Source: Thermoanaerobaculia bacterium
GTDB taxonomy: Bacteria > Acidobacteriota > Thermoanaerobaculia > Gp7-AA8
DNA length: 22,355 nucleotides
Direction: 5' to 3'
NCBI GenBank assembly: GCA_023700825.1
Contig: JAMPYE010000009.1
Span: 1-22,355 of the forward strand
The position numbers and the translations under genes are program-made. This document shows, piece after piece, positions 15,615-22,355 of this stretch. The notes below the pieces were generated by a model, which worked only from the letters and a program-made list of their open reading frames with translations, did no database searches and was not told the origin of the DNA. Positions within the stretch are counted from its first letter, which is position 1, and each line of letters opens with the position of its first letter.

Positions 15615-17282
15615 TTAGAGCTCCTCGACCGTGATCCGGCCGCCGAGATTCACCATCGACGTCGTGAAAATCCCTGGCGTGTTGGCGACCTCGAACTGGT
15701 AGGCGTCGTAGCGCAGGTCGTATTGCACGTCGGAATCCGCATGAGGATCCGCGACGGAGAACGAGCCGAAGTAGACGCCGTTCGTCAGCCACATCGCGAC
15801 ATCCATCACGGCTTCGACCAGCTCACCTCGTAGTCGCCCTTGGATCGGAAGCTGCTGCACGCGAGTGGTGGTGCCGAACATATCTACGCCCTTAAGACTC
15901 CTGACGACAAAACCAAACACGGCTCCCTCGACGTTCTCATGGAACAGGACCTTCATGAAGAACTTGTACGCGCCACCGGAAGCGAGAGTCGTCGTGCGCT
16001 CTCCACGCGCGTCCACGATCCCAAAATCGAGGATTTCCGCTGCGCCGTTGCCCATCCGTGCCTGATGTGAATTGTGCTGGTCGAACGTCTGCCGGAGGCC
16101 GAAACGCGTTAATGCGGCTTCGCGAAGCTCTCTGCGCGCCATTTCTGCCGCGTCGGGCGTCTCTCCGCCGGAATCCCGTAGCGGCACGAGGTCCCTGCGC
16201 CGCAAGCGATAGCGCCGGCCGTTAATCCGGGGATCGCTATTGTCTGCAGTCGAAAAATACACGGCTGAGCCCCAATGCGAATATGTCCCCGATCCGACTT
16301 CGCGAATTTTCTCGTGCGCACTATGTGCTCGATCGCACCGAGAGTCATCCTCAAACAGAATGTACGCGGAACGTCCAGGTTCACTGGCGGTGTCTCCGAC
16401 GACTTCAGTGTCGGTCAGATCCACACAGTACGCAAACCCGCTCTCGTGTCTTATCGCTTGGGGATCGAGCTCGAGCTCCTCCGGAAGCCCTCCCAGATCC
16501 TCCAACGCAGGTTCAATGGCAGGCGAGCTCGAGGGCGCAGAATCGCTCGAAAAGAGCATCTTGTAGTAGACCTGTCCGATTCGGTAAGGCTCCCCTTGAT
16601 CGATTACTTCTCCGCGCTCGAGCAGTATGGCGTGGTCGCAAAACGTGCTGATCGTGTTGATGTCATGAGAAACGAGCAGGATCGTTCTACCCGCCTTGCG
16701 AAATTCCTCGATCTTGCCAAACGACTTCCGCTGGAACCTCGCGTCTCCGACCGACAACGCCTCGTCCACGATCAGGATGTCCGGATCGACACATACAGCC
16801 GTCGCGAACGTCAGGCGTGCCTGCATTCCCGTCGAGTACGTCTTGAAGGGCTGGTCAATGAACTCCTCCAGCTCGCTGAACTCGATGATCCACGCCTCCT
16901 TAAGCTTGATCTCGGCTCGAGTCATACCTACCATCAGTCCGCCCAGGTAAATGTTGTCCCGTCCCGAGTACTCCGGATTGAACCCGGTTCCGAGCTCGAG
17001 GATCGAGGACACACGACCATTCACGAGCAAGTCGCCTTCGGTTCTCTCGAGCGTACCGGTGATGAGTTTAAGCAGCGTGCTCTTACCGGCACCGTTCCGC
17101 CCCATGATCCCGACTACCTGTCCATGTTTCACTTCGAACGACACATCTCGAAGCGCCCAGAATGGCCTGTAGCGAGCCCTCGCACTGATGAGCTCCCAGA
17201 ATAGATCGGACGGCTGAGCGTAGAGCTTGTAAAGCTTGGAGAGCCCTGCAGCTCGAATGGCCACATCGCTCGTCTCAGTCAT
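15615..17282 (-). CDS. wzt: ABC transporter ATPase of polysaccharide export, with inserted module and Wzt-type C-terminal domain
   Basis: This 555-residue ATPase powers glycan export with Wzm at the inner membrane. Numbering from the ATG at 17282: Walker A GRNGAGKST (61-69), signature STGMQ (150-154), Walker B ILIVDEA with D173/E174, and H206 in the switch (SHD). The C-terminal domain (about 390-555) has the Wzt-C pattern (GNGAAEILDFGIVDARG, later GFVVRSLKGVDMFG), which in E. coli O9a-type systems binds the capped polymer. Between them, at about 275-360, sits a copy of the repeated locus module, an unusual insertion. The start overlaps the wzm stop as ATGA, which rules for this ATG over the upstream in-frame one inside wzm. 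The insertion must be cytoplasmic here. Confidence 0.95.
   Translation of the reverse strand: MTETSDVAIRAAGLSKLYKLYAQPSDLFWELISARARYRPFWALRDVSFEVKHGQVVGIMGRNGAGKSTLLKLITGTLERTEGDLLVNGRVSSILELGTGFNPEYSGRDNIYLGGLMVGMTRAEIKLKEAWIIEFSELEEFIDQPFKTYSTGMQARLTFATAVCVDPDILIVDEALSVGDARFQRKSFGKIEEFRKAGRTILLVSHDINTISTFCDHAILLERGEVIDQGEPYRIGQVYYKMLFSSDSAPSSSPAIEPALEDLGGLPEELELDPQAIRHESGFAYCVDLTDTEVVGDTASEPGRSAYILFEDDSRCDRAHSAHEKIREVGSGTYSHWGSAVYFSTADNSDPRINGRRYRLRRRDLVPLRDSGGETPDAAEMARRELREAALTRFGLRQTFDQHNSHQARMGNGAAEILDFGIVDARGERTTTLASGGAYKFFMKVLFHENVEGAVFGFVVRSLKGVDMFGTTTRVQQLPIQGRLRGELVEAVMDVAMWLTNGVYFGSFSVADPHADSDVQYDLRYDAYQFEVANTPGIFTTSMVNLGGRITVEEL
16203..16457 (-). other. Shared module copy 1 (inserted in Wzt)
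   Basis: This copy lies between the ATPase and the glycan-binding-like domain of Wzt. It begins IRHESGFAY, has IREVGSGTYSHW and FSTADNSDPRINGRRY, and is followed by a basic, then acidic linker. An acidic, proline/serine-rich linker precedes it, so it is probably an independent fold. Confidence 0.85.
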
Positions 17283-18115
17283 AGTACGTTTCCAAACATC
17301 GGCTTTAGTTTTCGAAAGATCCGGTAGCCGACGATGAATACGAACAAACTCAGCGACACGAAGACGCACCATGCCCATGGATGCTCTAACCGCCCGAAGT
17401 AGAGGACATCCTGATAACACCAGATCAGGTAGCTGAATGGATTCGCGTACAACACGGGCCGCACGGCCGAGGGAACAGCCGCCGGCAAGTACAGAATCGG
17501 CAGAAGAAAAAACGCGACCGAGCAAAACACTTGCACGAAGTCTTTCACGTCGCGGAAATACGCACCGATCGCCGCGAGGCTGTAACTAACCCCGATCATC
17601 GCCAGTGCCTGGAGCACGAGCAGCAAGGGCAGGAGGAGATACGTCCAGAGAAGCGTCTGTGCCGTGGCAAGCGCGTAGACGGCCAGCATCACGAGAAACA
17701 CGCACTGCGTGACTAGCGTCGCGATCACTCCCTTGATTGGCAGGACCTCGATCGGGAAGATGACCTGCTTCACGAGGTTGGCATTGGCGGTGATGACCGT
17801 GCTCGCCTTCCCCATGCTCTCCTGGAAGGCGAGCCACGGTATCAGTCCGGAGAGCATGTACGCCGTGTAGTCGAGCGGCAGGTCCGTCGTGCCTCCGATT
17901 CTCGTCTTGAACACGAAGCCGAAAACGAAGATGTAGACGAGGATCAGCGCGAGGGGGTGGCCAATCGCCCAGAAGGTTCCGAACCACTGTCCCGCGTATC
18001 GTTCGCTGATCTCTCGCCGTGCGAGCTCGATGGCGAGTTGCCGGTGCCGAGTCAGGAGCCGTGCCAACTCGGTGAATGCCTGCAGGTTACCTTTGGGGTG
18101 AAAGACAGTGAGCAT
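17279..18115 (-). CDS. wzm: ABC-2 type polysaccharide export permease
   Basis: This 278-residue integral membrane protein forms the transmembrane half of the glycan exporter with Wzt. The N-terminal cytoplasmic part has the family motif LARREISERYAGQWFG before the first membrane segment. Five to six hydrophobic segments follow, with the typical late region YANPFSYLIWCYQDVLYFG before the last helix. The length is normal for Wzm/TagG-like permeases. It is the first gene of the minus-strand series, preceded by the divergent control region. The ribosome site at the ATG (18115) is poor. The TGA stop overlaps the wzt start, as expected for a stoichiometric partner. Confidence 0.95.
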   Translation of the reverse strand: MLTVFHPKGNLQAFTELARLLTRHRQLAIELARREISERYAGQWFGTFWAIGHPLALILVYIFVFGFVFKTRIGGTTDLPLDYTAYMLSGLIPWLAFQESMGKASTVITANANLVKQVIFPIEVLPIKGVIATLVTQCVFLVMLAVYALATAQTLLWTYLLLPLLLVLQALAMIGVSYSLAAIGAYFRDVKDFVQVFCSVAFFLLPILYLPAAVPSAVRPVLYANPFSYLIWCYQDVLYFGRLEHPWAWCVFVSLSLFVFIVGYRIFRKLKPMFGNVL

Positions 18116-18268
18116 ACGATTTCAATTCTAAGGCCTATTCGAGCGTTGCCCAGAACTCAGACCTATGCCCGGCTGCCGGCATGGCCCCTGCGTGCGCTCG
18201 ATCAAGGCGCGCGGGGTTTCGCGCCTCGTCGCAGCCGCCGCTGCTGCGGACGGCTTGAGCAGCGGCAG

Positions 18269-18274
18269 ATTATA
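18269..18274 (-). promoter_or_regulatory. Candidate -10 box for the wzm operon
   Basis: A perfect TATAAT lies on the minus strand in otherwise GC-rich DNA, about 145 nt before the wzm start. No good -35 element stands at 16-18 bp, so it would need an activator or is chance. Confidence 0.3.
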
Positions 18275-18808
18275 GCGTAACGCTCCGGCTCGACGTTCGA
18301 GGAGCGGACGACGGGACTGCCGCAAGACCAGCCAAGGCGGATCGTGGATGTCGTCTTTTCGATGCCTGCGGCAGGCGTCGGGAGGCCGAGGAATCGACGC
18401 GGGGTGTGACACTTGGTCCGAACAGCCGAGTCCCACGACGATGCCAATGCAGTGTGAGGGATGCCGAATCCCGTCGAAGTGGCCCGCAGGCACACACCAC
18501 GGTCGAGCAAGACAGCGGCGATCGGATGCGTGGAATACACGCGCGACAGAGGCCCTGCGCGAAGATACAAATGCGCTCACGGGGACGCTCCACCGTCCGA
18601 CGCCCGATCTCGTAGAACTTCGCGGGCCTCCATGCGACGCCTCGTCCGCGCCCCTCGATTCGTTGTCCACCCTCCTCGCCTGGTTCGAGCTGCGGAGGCA
18701 CTTTCTCTCCGCCCGGAGCCCCCGAGAGCGATTCTAACCCTCCATCTCGATCCGGAAACCACGACGCAGTGGGTCCTCGGCTCGGCTGCACGCGCCGGAA
18801 GCCGAGGC

Positions 18809-18836
18809 TTGGGAAACGGACAGGAATCCGGATAAG
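18809..18836 (+). promoter_or_regulatory. Candidate promoter for the plus-strand genes
   Basis: TTGGGA (18809-18814), a 16-bp spacer, then GATAAG (18831-18836); each hexamer matches the sigma-70 consensus at 4 of 6 positions. It would give a leader of about 40 nt containing a 6-bp inverted repeat (CGGGCC/GGCCCG, 18840-18863) and an AGGA ribosome site at 18871-18874, 9 nt before the start. Confidence 0.35.
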
Positions 18837-18883
18837 CTGCGGGCCTCACGCGGCCTCGGCCCGGTTGAACAGGATGGTCATGC

Positions 18884-19702
18884 ATGAGCGGTGACGAGCT
18901 TCGCTTCGGTTTTGGACAAAACTGGGAACGCTACCTGAGGGAGCGCTTCAGCGAAGAACGGGTCCAGATATCGAAGGAGCACCTCCTCCGCTTTCTTCAG
19001 GTCACCGATCTGCGAGGAAAGTACGTCCTCGACATCGGCTGCGGCAGCGGTCTGCATTCTCTGGCCGCGCTGCGCGCAGGAGCCGAAAGAATCGTGAGCT
19101 TTGATTTCGACGCGCACTCAGTCACGGCTACCGAGATGCTGAGAAAGTACGCTGGAAACCCACCGAACTGGACCGTGCTGCAGGGCTCGATTCTGGACAA
19201 CCAGTTCCTGGAGACCATCGATCCCGCAGACATCGTGCACTCGTGGGGTGTGCTGCATCACACCGGCAGCATGTGGCAAGCGGTCGAGAACACGAAACCG
19301 CTGATGAAGCCGGACGGCTCCCTCTACATCGCGCTGTATGTCGATGATCCGTACTTCGGGCTGCCGATGAGCTTTTGGGTGGACGTGAAGCAGCGCTACA
19401 ACAAGGCCGGCTGGTTCGGCACGAAGCGGATGGAGTGGTGGTATTTCTGGCGATTCCACCTTCAGCGGAATCCCGCCAATCTGCCCGAGCTCTTGCGCCA
19501 GGCACGGGACTACAAGAAGAACCGCGGGATGGACCTGTATCGAGACGCCGTCGACTGGCTCGGCGGATGGCCGTTCGAATATGCCTCCGTCGATGAAGTG
19601 AAAAATTTCGTGTGCGGGAAAATGGGATTGGAGTTGAGAAACCTGGCGACGGGACAGGCCTGCGCCGAGTATCTTTTCGGGTTCCCGCGCGAGACCCGAT
19701 GA
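18884..19702 (+). CDS. Class I SAM-dependent methyltransferase
   Basis: This is a 272-residue soluble methyltransferase. It opens with FGFGQNWERYL, then motif I VLDIGCGSG (48-56), an acidic strand end with D74/D76, and HSWGVLHHTGSMW (119-131) followed by the KPDGSLYIALY strand. This is the type often found beside glycosyltransferases, and a sugar or lipid-linked glycan substrate is likely but not shown. The Trp-rich segment at about 182-193 may form part of the substrate pocket. The ATG at 18884 has AGGA 9 nt upstream. It is the first of the plus-strand genes, and the next gene begins 55 bp later. It lacks the repeated module found in three other methyltransferases here. Confidence 0.88.
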   Translation: MSGDELRFGFGQNWERYLRERFSEERVQISKEHLLRFLQVTDLRGKYVLDIGCGSGLHSLAALRAGAERIVSFDFDAHSVTATEMLRKYAGNPPNWTVLQGSILDNQFLETIDPADIVHSWGVLHHTGSMWQAVENTKPLMKPDGSLYIALYVDDPYFGLPMSFWVDVKQRYNKAGWFGTKRMEWWYFWRFHLQRNPANLPELLRQARDYKKNRGMDLYRDAVDWLGGWPFEYASVDEVKNFVCGKMGLELRNLATGQACAEYLFGFPRETR

Positions 19703-19757
19703 ACGTAGAGTGACAGGACTGATGAACTCGCCGACACACGCCAAACGGTAGCGACAG

Positions 19758-20990
19758 ATGCCAGGATCAAAACCCAGACTCTGCATCGTGGTTCCGTGGA
19801 TCTATCCTCTCTTCAATCCCGAATCGAAGGGCCACTTCGGCGGCTGGGAAGTGCGCATGGCTTCGATCGCCCGAAGCCTGGCGCGCCGGGACAGATTCGA
19901 GGTGTGCGTTCTAACCGCGGATCACGGCCAGCCGCATGTCGAGCGACACGAGGGGATCACCCTGTACTCCTGGAGAGGCCGCGAGATCTGGGGCGTTCCG
20001 CAGCAGTCGGCAAAACCTGGCCGCCTCGCGAGCCTCCTGCAGCGCCTGAGGCTCTTCCAGCCCCGAAATCTTCCTGCGGGCCAGATCGGGAGTTACGTGA
20101 TCCGACCCGAGATGCTCGAGATCTACGACGAGATCGGCGCCGACATTTACAGCGTGCCTGGCAACAGCCAGTTCTCAGGGGAACTGGCGTTCTATTGCCA
20201 GGAACGTGGCAAGCCCTATGTCTTTCTCGCTGGCTCCGATTACGACTTGTACCCCGAGTACGGCCTGGAACCGACGAAGGCGGACATGTATGGAGTTCCC
20301 TACGCACTGAAGGCGTACACGATCGGTGCCGCCAGCGTGCACGTATTACAGAACGCCCGTCAACTTCAGATGCTGGAAGACGGCTACGGGCGCAGCGGCA
20401 CGGTCGTACGGAATCCCATCGATCTGGCGCCCCGCTTCCCTCGCAGTCCTTCGCCTGAGGGGATCCTGTGGGTTGGAAGGTCCGACGAGCGAGTGAAGCG
20501 TCCATCCCTCGCGCTGGAGCTGGCGCGCCGGCTGCCGGAAACGCCGTTCACTCTCATCCTGAATCAGGGTGTTCCCGAAACGCATGCCTCCTGCCTGCAG
20601 GAAGCCGCAACCCTTCCGAACGTGACGTTGATCGAACGTGTGCCGTTCGACGAAGTCGAGCGCTTCTACGCAAGCGCGTTGCTCTTCGTCAATACGTCTG
20701 GATTCGAAGGATTCCCCAACACGTTTCTTCAGGCCGCGAAGTACGGAGTGCCTATCGTCGCCTCGGACGTCGATCCCGGTGGAATGCTCTCGGAGCACGG
20801 CTGTGGCACCACGTGTGGCGGGGAGTTCGAGAAGTTCGCAGAGAGCGTGAAATCACTGATGACCGACCAGGGCGCCTACGCGGAGTGCAGCGCTGCGGCG
20901 CTTCGTTACGTGCGTGCCTTTCACGACGAGAACGTCGTCATCGCCGAGTACGAGAAGGCATTCCTCAGCGCCCTCGAAGGAAAACCATGA
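19758..20990 (+). CDS. GT4 family glycosyltransferase
   Basis: This is a 410-residue GT-B glycosyltransferase. The N-terminal domain starts with a strand and loop (CIVVPWIYPLFNP) and a glycine pair at 28-29. The donor domain has WVGRSDERVKRP with R241 and K247, and FEGFPNTFLQAAKYGVPIV, where E317 is kept but the second acidic position of the E-x7-E motif is Gln325. This variant is also seen in other GT4 proteins with FPNTFLQA, so I do not regard it as inactive. Unlike the other GT4 here, it has an inserted segment (about 80-130) before the donor domain. The ribosome site is weak. The sugar and acceptor are unknown; it probably adds a residue in the cytoplasmic assembly of the same glycan. Confidence 0.88.
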   Translation: MPGSKPRLCIVVPWIYPLFNPESKGHFGGWEVRMASIARSLARRDRFEVCVLTADHGQPHVERHEGITLYSWRGREIWGVPQQSAKPGRLASLLQRLRLFQPRNLPAGQIGSYVIRPEMLEIYDEIGADIYSVPGNSQFSGELAFYCQERGKPYVFLAGSDYDLYPEYGLEPTKADMYGVPYALKAYTIGAASVHVLQNARQLQMLEDGYGRSGTVVRNPIDLAPRFPRSPSPEGILWVGRSDERVKRPSLALELARRLPETPFTLILNQGVPETHASCLQEAATLPNVTLIERVPFDEVERFYASALLFVNTSGFEGFPNTFLQAAKYGVPIVASDVDPGGMLSEHGCGTTCGGEFEKFAESVKSLMTDQGAYAECSAAALRYVRAFHDENVVIAEYEKAFLSALEGKP

Positions 20991-21082
20991 TCCCTCCAAT
21001 CGTTGCTTTGGGCAGTCTCGCTGGCCTTCGTGCCCGCCGAACCCACATCCGTGCGCTCGAGGCCACGGCGCTGTTAGCATGA
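20987..21082 (+). CDS. Possible 31-residue ORF bridging two genes
   Basis: A 31-codon frame starts in an ATGA overlap with the GT4 stop and ends in a second ATGA with an in-frame upstream ATG (21079) of the next gene. The peptide is hydrophobic at its start, then Arg-rich, and matches nothing I know. It could be a coupling mini-gene, a decayed remnant, or chance. No strong ribosome site is visible. Confidence 0.2.
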   Translation: MIPPIVALGSLAGLRARRTHIRALEATALLA

Positions 21083-21096
21083 CGTCACGGAGAGCC

Positions 21097-22355
21097 ATGA
21101 GAACACTCGACGATTACTCGCGCGAACGCATCGGACACTGGGACAGCGTCGCCACGTCCTACCGGACGAAGCGCGGTTTCGGCGTCGGTTATCACCGCCG
21201 CCTAAGCCAGGTTTACCGGCACCTGATCCCGGCCGGAGCCACTGTTCTCGAGATCGGCTGCGGGGCGGGCGACCTGCTTGCCTCGCTGCAGCCTTCGCGC
21301 GGCGTGGGTGTCGACTTCTCGGCGGTCGCGCTGGAACAGGCAAGGGAGAAACACCCCGGGCTCGAGTTCGTGCAGGCGGACGCGCATGCGCTCGAGCTCG
21401 GCGAGACGTTCGACGTCGTCATCCTCTCCGACCTGCTCAACGACCTGTGGGACGTGCAGACGGTGCTCGAGGTCGCGCATCGCCACTGCCGCGCGGACTC
21501 CCGCCTCATCATCAACACCTACAGCCGCCTCTGGCAGGCGCCGCTCTCACTCGCGGCCTCGCTCGGCCTCGCACGGCCCAACCTCGAGCAGAACTGGCTG
21601 GAGGTCAAGGAGATCGCGAACCTCCTCTACCAGGCGGACTTCGAGGTCCTGCGCAGGGTCCCTGAGTTTCTCTTCCCCCTCCCGATTCCGCTGCTCGAGC
21701 CTCTCATGAACCGGTTCGTCGTTCGGTTCTGGCCGTTCCGCTATTTCGCTCTCACGAACATCTTCATCGCACGACGGCTGCCGCAGCCCGACCCGGCCGC
21801 CCAGCCCAGCGTCTCGGTGCTCGTCCCCGCGCGCAACGAGGCGGGGAACATCCCTCGAATCCTCGAACGCGTCCCGAGCATGGGGTCGAAGACGGAGATC
21901 GTGTTCGTCGAGGGTCACTCGCGCGACGACACGTACCAGGCGATTCTCGACAACGTCGCCGCGCATCCCGAGAAGCCGTGCCTCGTGATGAAGCAGACCG
22001 GCGTGGGCAAGGGGGATGCGGTTCGCGCCGGGTTCGCGGCCGCGACCGGCGACATCCTGATGATCCTCGACGCGGACCTGACGGTGCCGCCCGAAGACCT
22101 GCCGCGCTTCTATCGCGCGCTCGTGGCCGGCAAGGGCGAGTTCATCAACGGCGTTCGCCTGGTCTACCCGATGGAAGAGCAGGCGATGCGCTTCATGAAC
22201 CTGCTCGGCAACAAGTTCTTCAGCATGGCGTTTTCCTGGCTGCTCGGCCAGCCGATCAGCGACACGCTCTGCGGCACGAAGGTGTTGTGGCGCGAGGACT
22301 ACCTCCGCATCGCCGCGAATCGCAGCTATTTCGGCGATTTCGACCCCTTCGGCGA
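21097..22355 (+). CDS. Methyltransferase-GT2 fusion protein (3' end outside window)
   Basis: The frame is open to the window edge (419 codons seen). The N-terminal half is a class I methyltransferase with VLEIGCGAGDLL (48-59) and a DVVILSDLLNDLW segment (107-119). From about residue 238 it is a GT2 enzyme: VSVLVPARNEAGN, a GKGDAVRAGF region, the metal-binding DAD (D325-A-D327) and NLLGNKFFS with SDTLCGTKVLW, as in dolichol/polyprenyl-phosphate sugar synthases (DPM1-like). It probably makes a polyprenyl-phosphate sugar, which would suit the two GT-C proteins as donor. This two-domain layout is known in other bacteria. The ATG at 21097 has GGAG 4 nt upstream; an in-frame ATG at 21079 is the alternative. 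Nearly all codons end in G or C, more than in the left part of the window. Confidence 0.9.
   Translation, partial: MRTLDDYSRERIGHWDSVATSYRTKRGFGVGYHRRLSQVYRHLIPAGATVLEIGCGAGDLLASLQPSRGVGVDFSAVALEQAREKHPGLEFVQADAHALELGETFDVVILSDLLNDLWDVQTVLEVAHRHCRADSRLIINTYSRLWQAPLSLAASLGLARPNLEQNWLEVKEIANLLYQADFEVLRRVPEFLFPLPIPLLEPLMNRFVVRFWPFRYFALTNIFIARRLPQPDPAAQPSVSVLVPARNEAGNIPRILERVPSMGSKTEIVFVEGHSRDDTYQAILDNVAAHPEKPCLVMKQTGVGKGDAVRAGFAAATGDILMILDADLTVPPEDLPRFYRALVAGKGEFINGVRLVYPMEEQAMRFMNLLGNKFFSMAFSWLLGQPISDTLCGTKVLWREDYLRIAANRSYFGDFDPFG

Larger units (their letters stand above)
18116..18883. promoter_or_regulatory. Divergent intergenic control region
   Basis: These 768 bp separate the two opposed gene series. 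Open frames occur on both strands, but they overlap each other, are rich in Arg/Ser/Pro and resemble no protein, so I leave it non-coding. It must hold the promoters for both directions. Candidate elements are listed separately. I do not see a JUMPstart/ops-like element or a recognisable riboswitch or RNA. Confidence 0.55.

Noticed and set aside
18128..18835. Several overlapping open frames in the divergent region
   Set aside because: They overlap on both strands, are Arg/Ser/Pro-rich, and none has a recognisable motif or good start.
1..22355. tRNA, rRNA, CRISPR arrays, insertion sequences, integrase or attachment sites
   Set aside because: I looked for repeated spacers, transposase-like proteins, terminal inverted repeats and RNA gene signatures and saw none. 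The repeated protein module is diverged at DNA level and is not a mobile element.

Overview
This window is most of a cell-surface polysaccharide locus, probably O-antigen-like, from a high-GC bacterium. A paired ABC-2 permease and ATPase (Wzm/Wzt type) with an O-antigen-binding-like C-terminal domain points to a Gram-negative cell that exports a lipid-linked glycan through an ABC transporter. The sequence does not fix the phylum. The gene mix would suit a proteobacterial or myxococcal/acidobacterial type of genome, but that is a guess.

Layout. Eleven genes on the minus strand are read leftwards from about 18.1 kb: wzm, wzt, a divergent methyltransferase-like protein, an FkbM methyltransferase, asnB, a GT4 glycosyltransferase, a methyltransferase, a GT-C-type membrane protein, a membrane-anchored transglutaminase-like/FN3 protein, another methyltransferase, and a second GT-C-type membrane protein that runs off the left edge. 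Several junctions overlap (ATGA between wzm and wzt, TGATG between asnB and GT4, 17 bp between the last two genes), as expected of an operon. A divergent control region of about 770 bp (18116-18883) separates these from three plus-strand genes: a methyltransferase, a GT4 glycosyltransferase, and a methyltransferase-GT2 fusion that runs off the right edge.

How it may work together (inference). The cytoplasmic GT4 enzymes build the glycan and Wzm/Wzt exports it. The DPM1-like GT2 could charge polyprenyl phosphate with a sugar, and the two GT-C proteins could use that donor on the periplasmic side. Six methyltransferase domains suggest a heavily methylated or methyl-capped glycan. AsnB may amidate a uronic-acid sugar.

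The most notable observation is a module of about 85 residues that I cannot assign to a known family. It occurs four times in this one locus, fused to different partners: inside Wzt between the ATPase and the glycan-binding domain, at the C-terminus of the FkbM protein after a coiled coil, at the C-terminus of the divergent methyltransferase-like protein, and at the N-terminus of a third methyltransferase. A 40-residue core aligns without gaps in all four, with 17 invariant positions and the signatures IRxxGxG and FSxxDxSDPxxNGRxY. Sharing between the exporter and three methyltransferases suggests a common glycan-recognition or docking module that links chain modification or capping to export. 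It may be conceptually similar to the WbdD/Wzt capping-and-recognition pair of E. coli O9a, but built from different parts.
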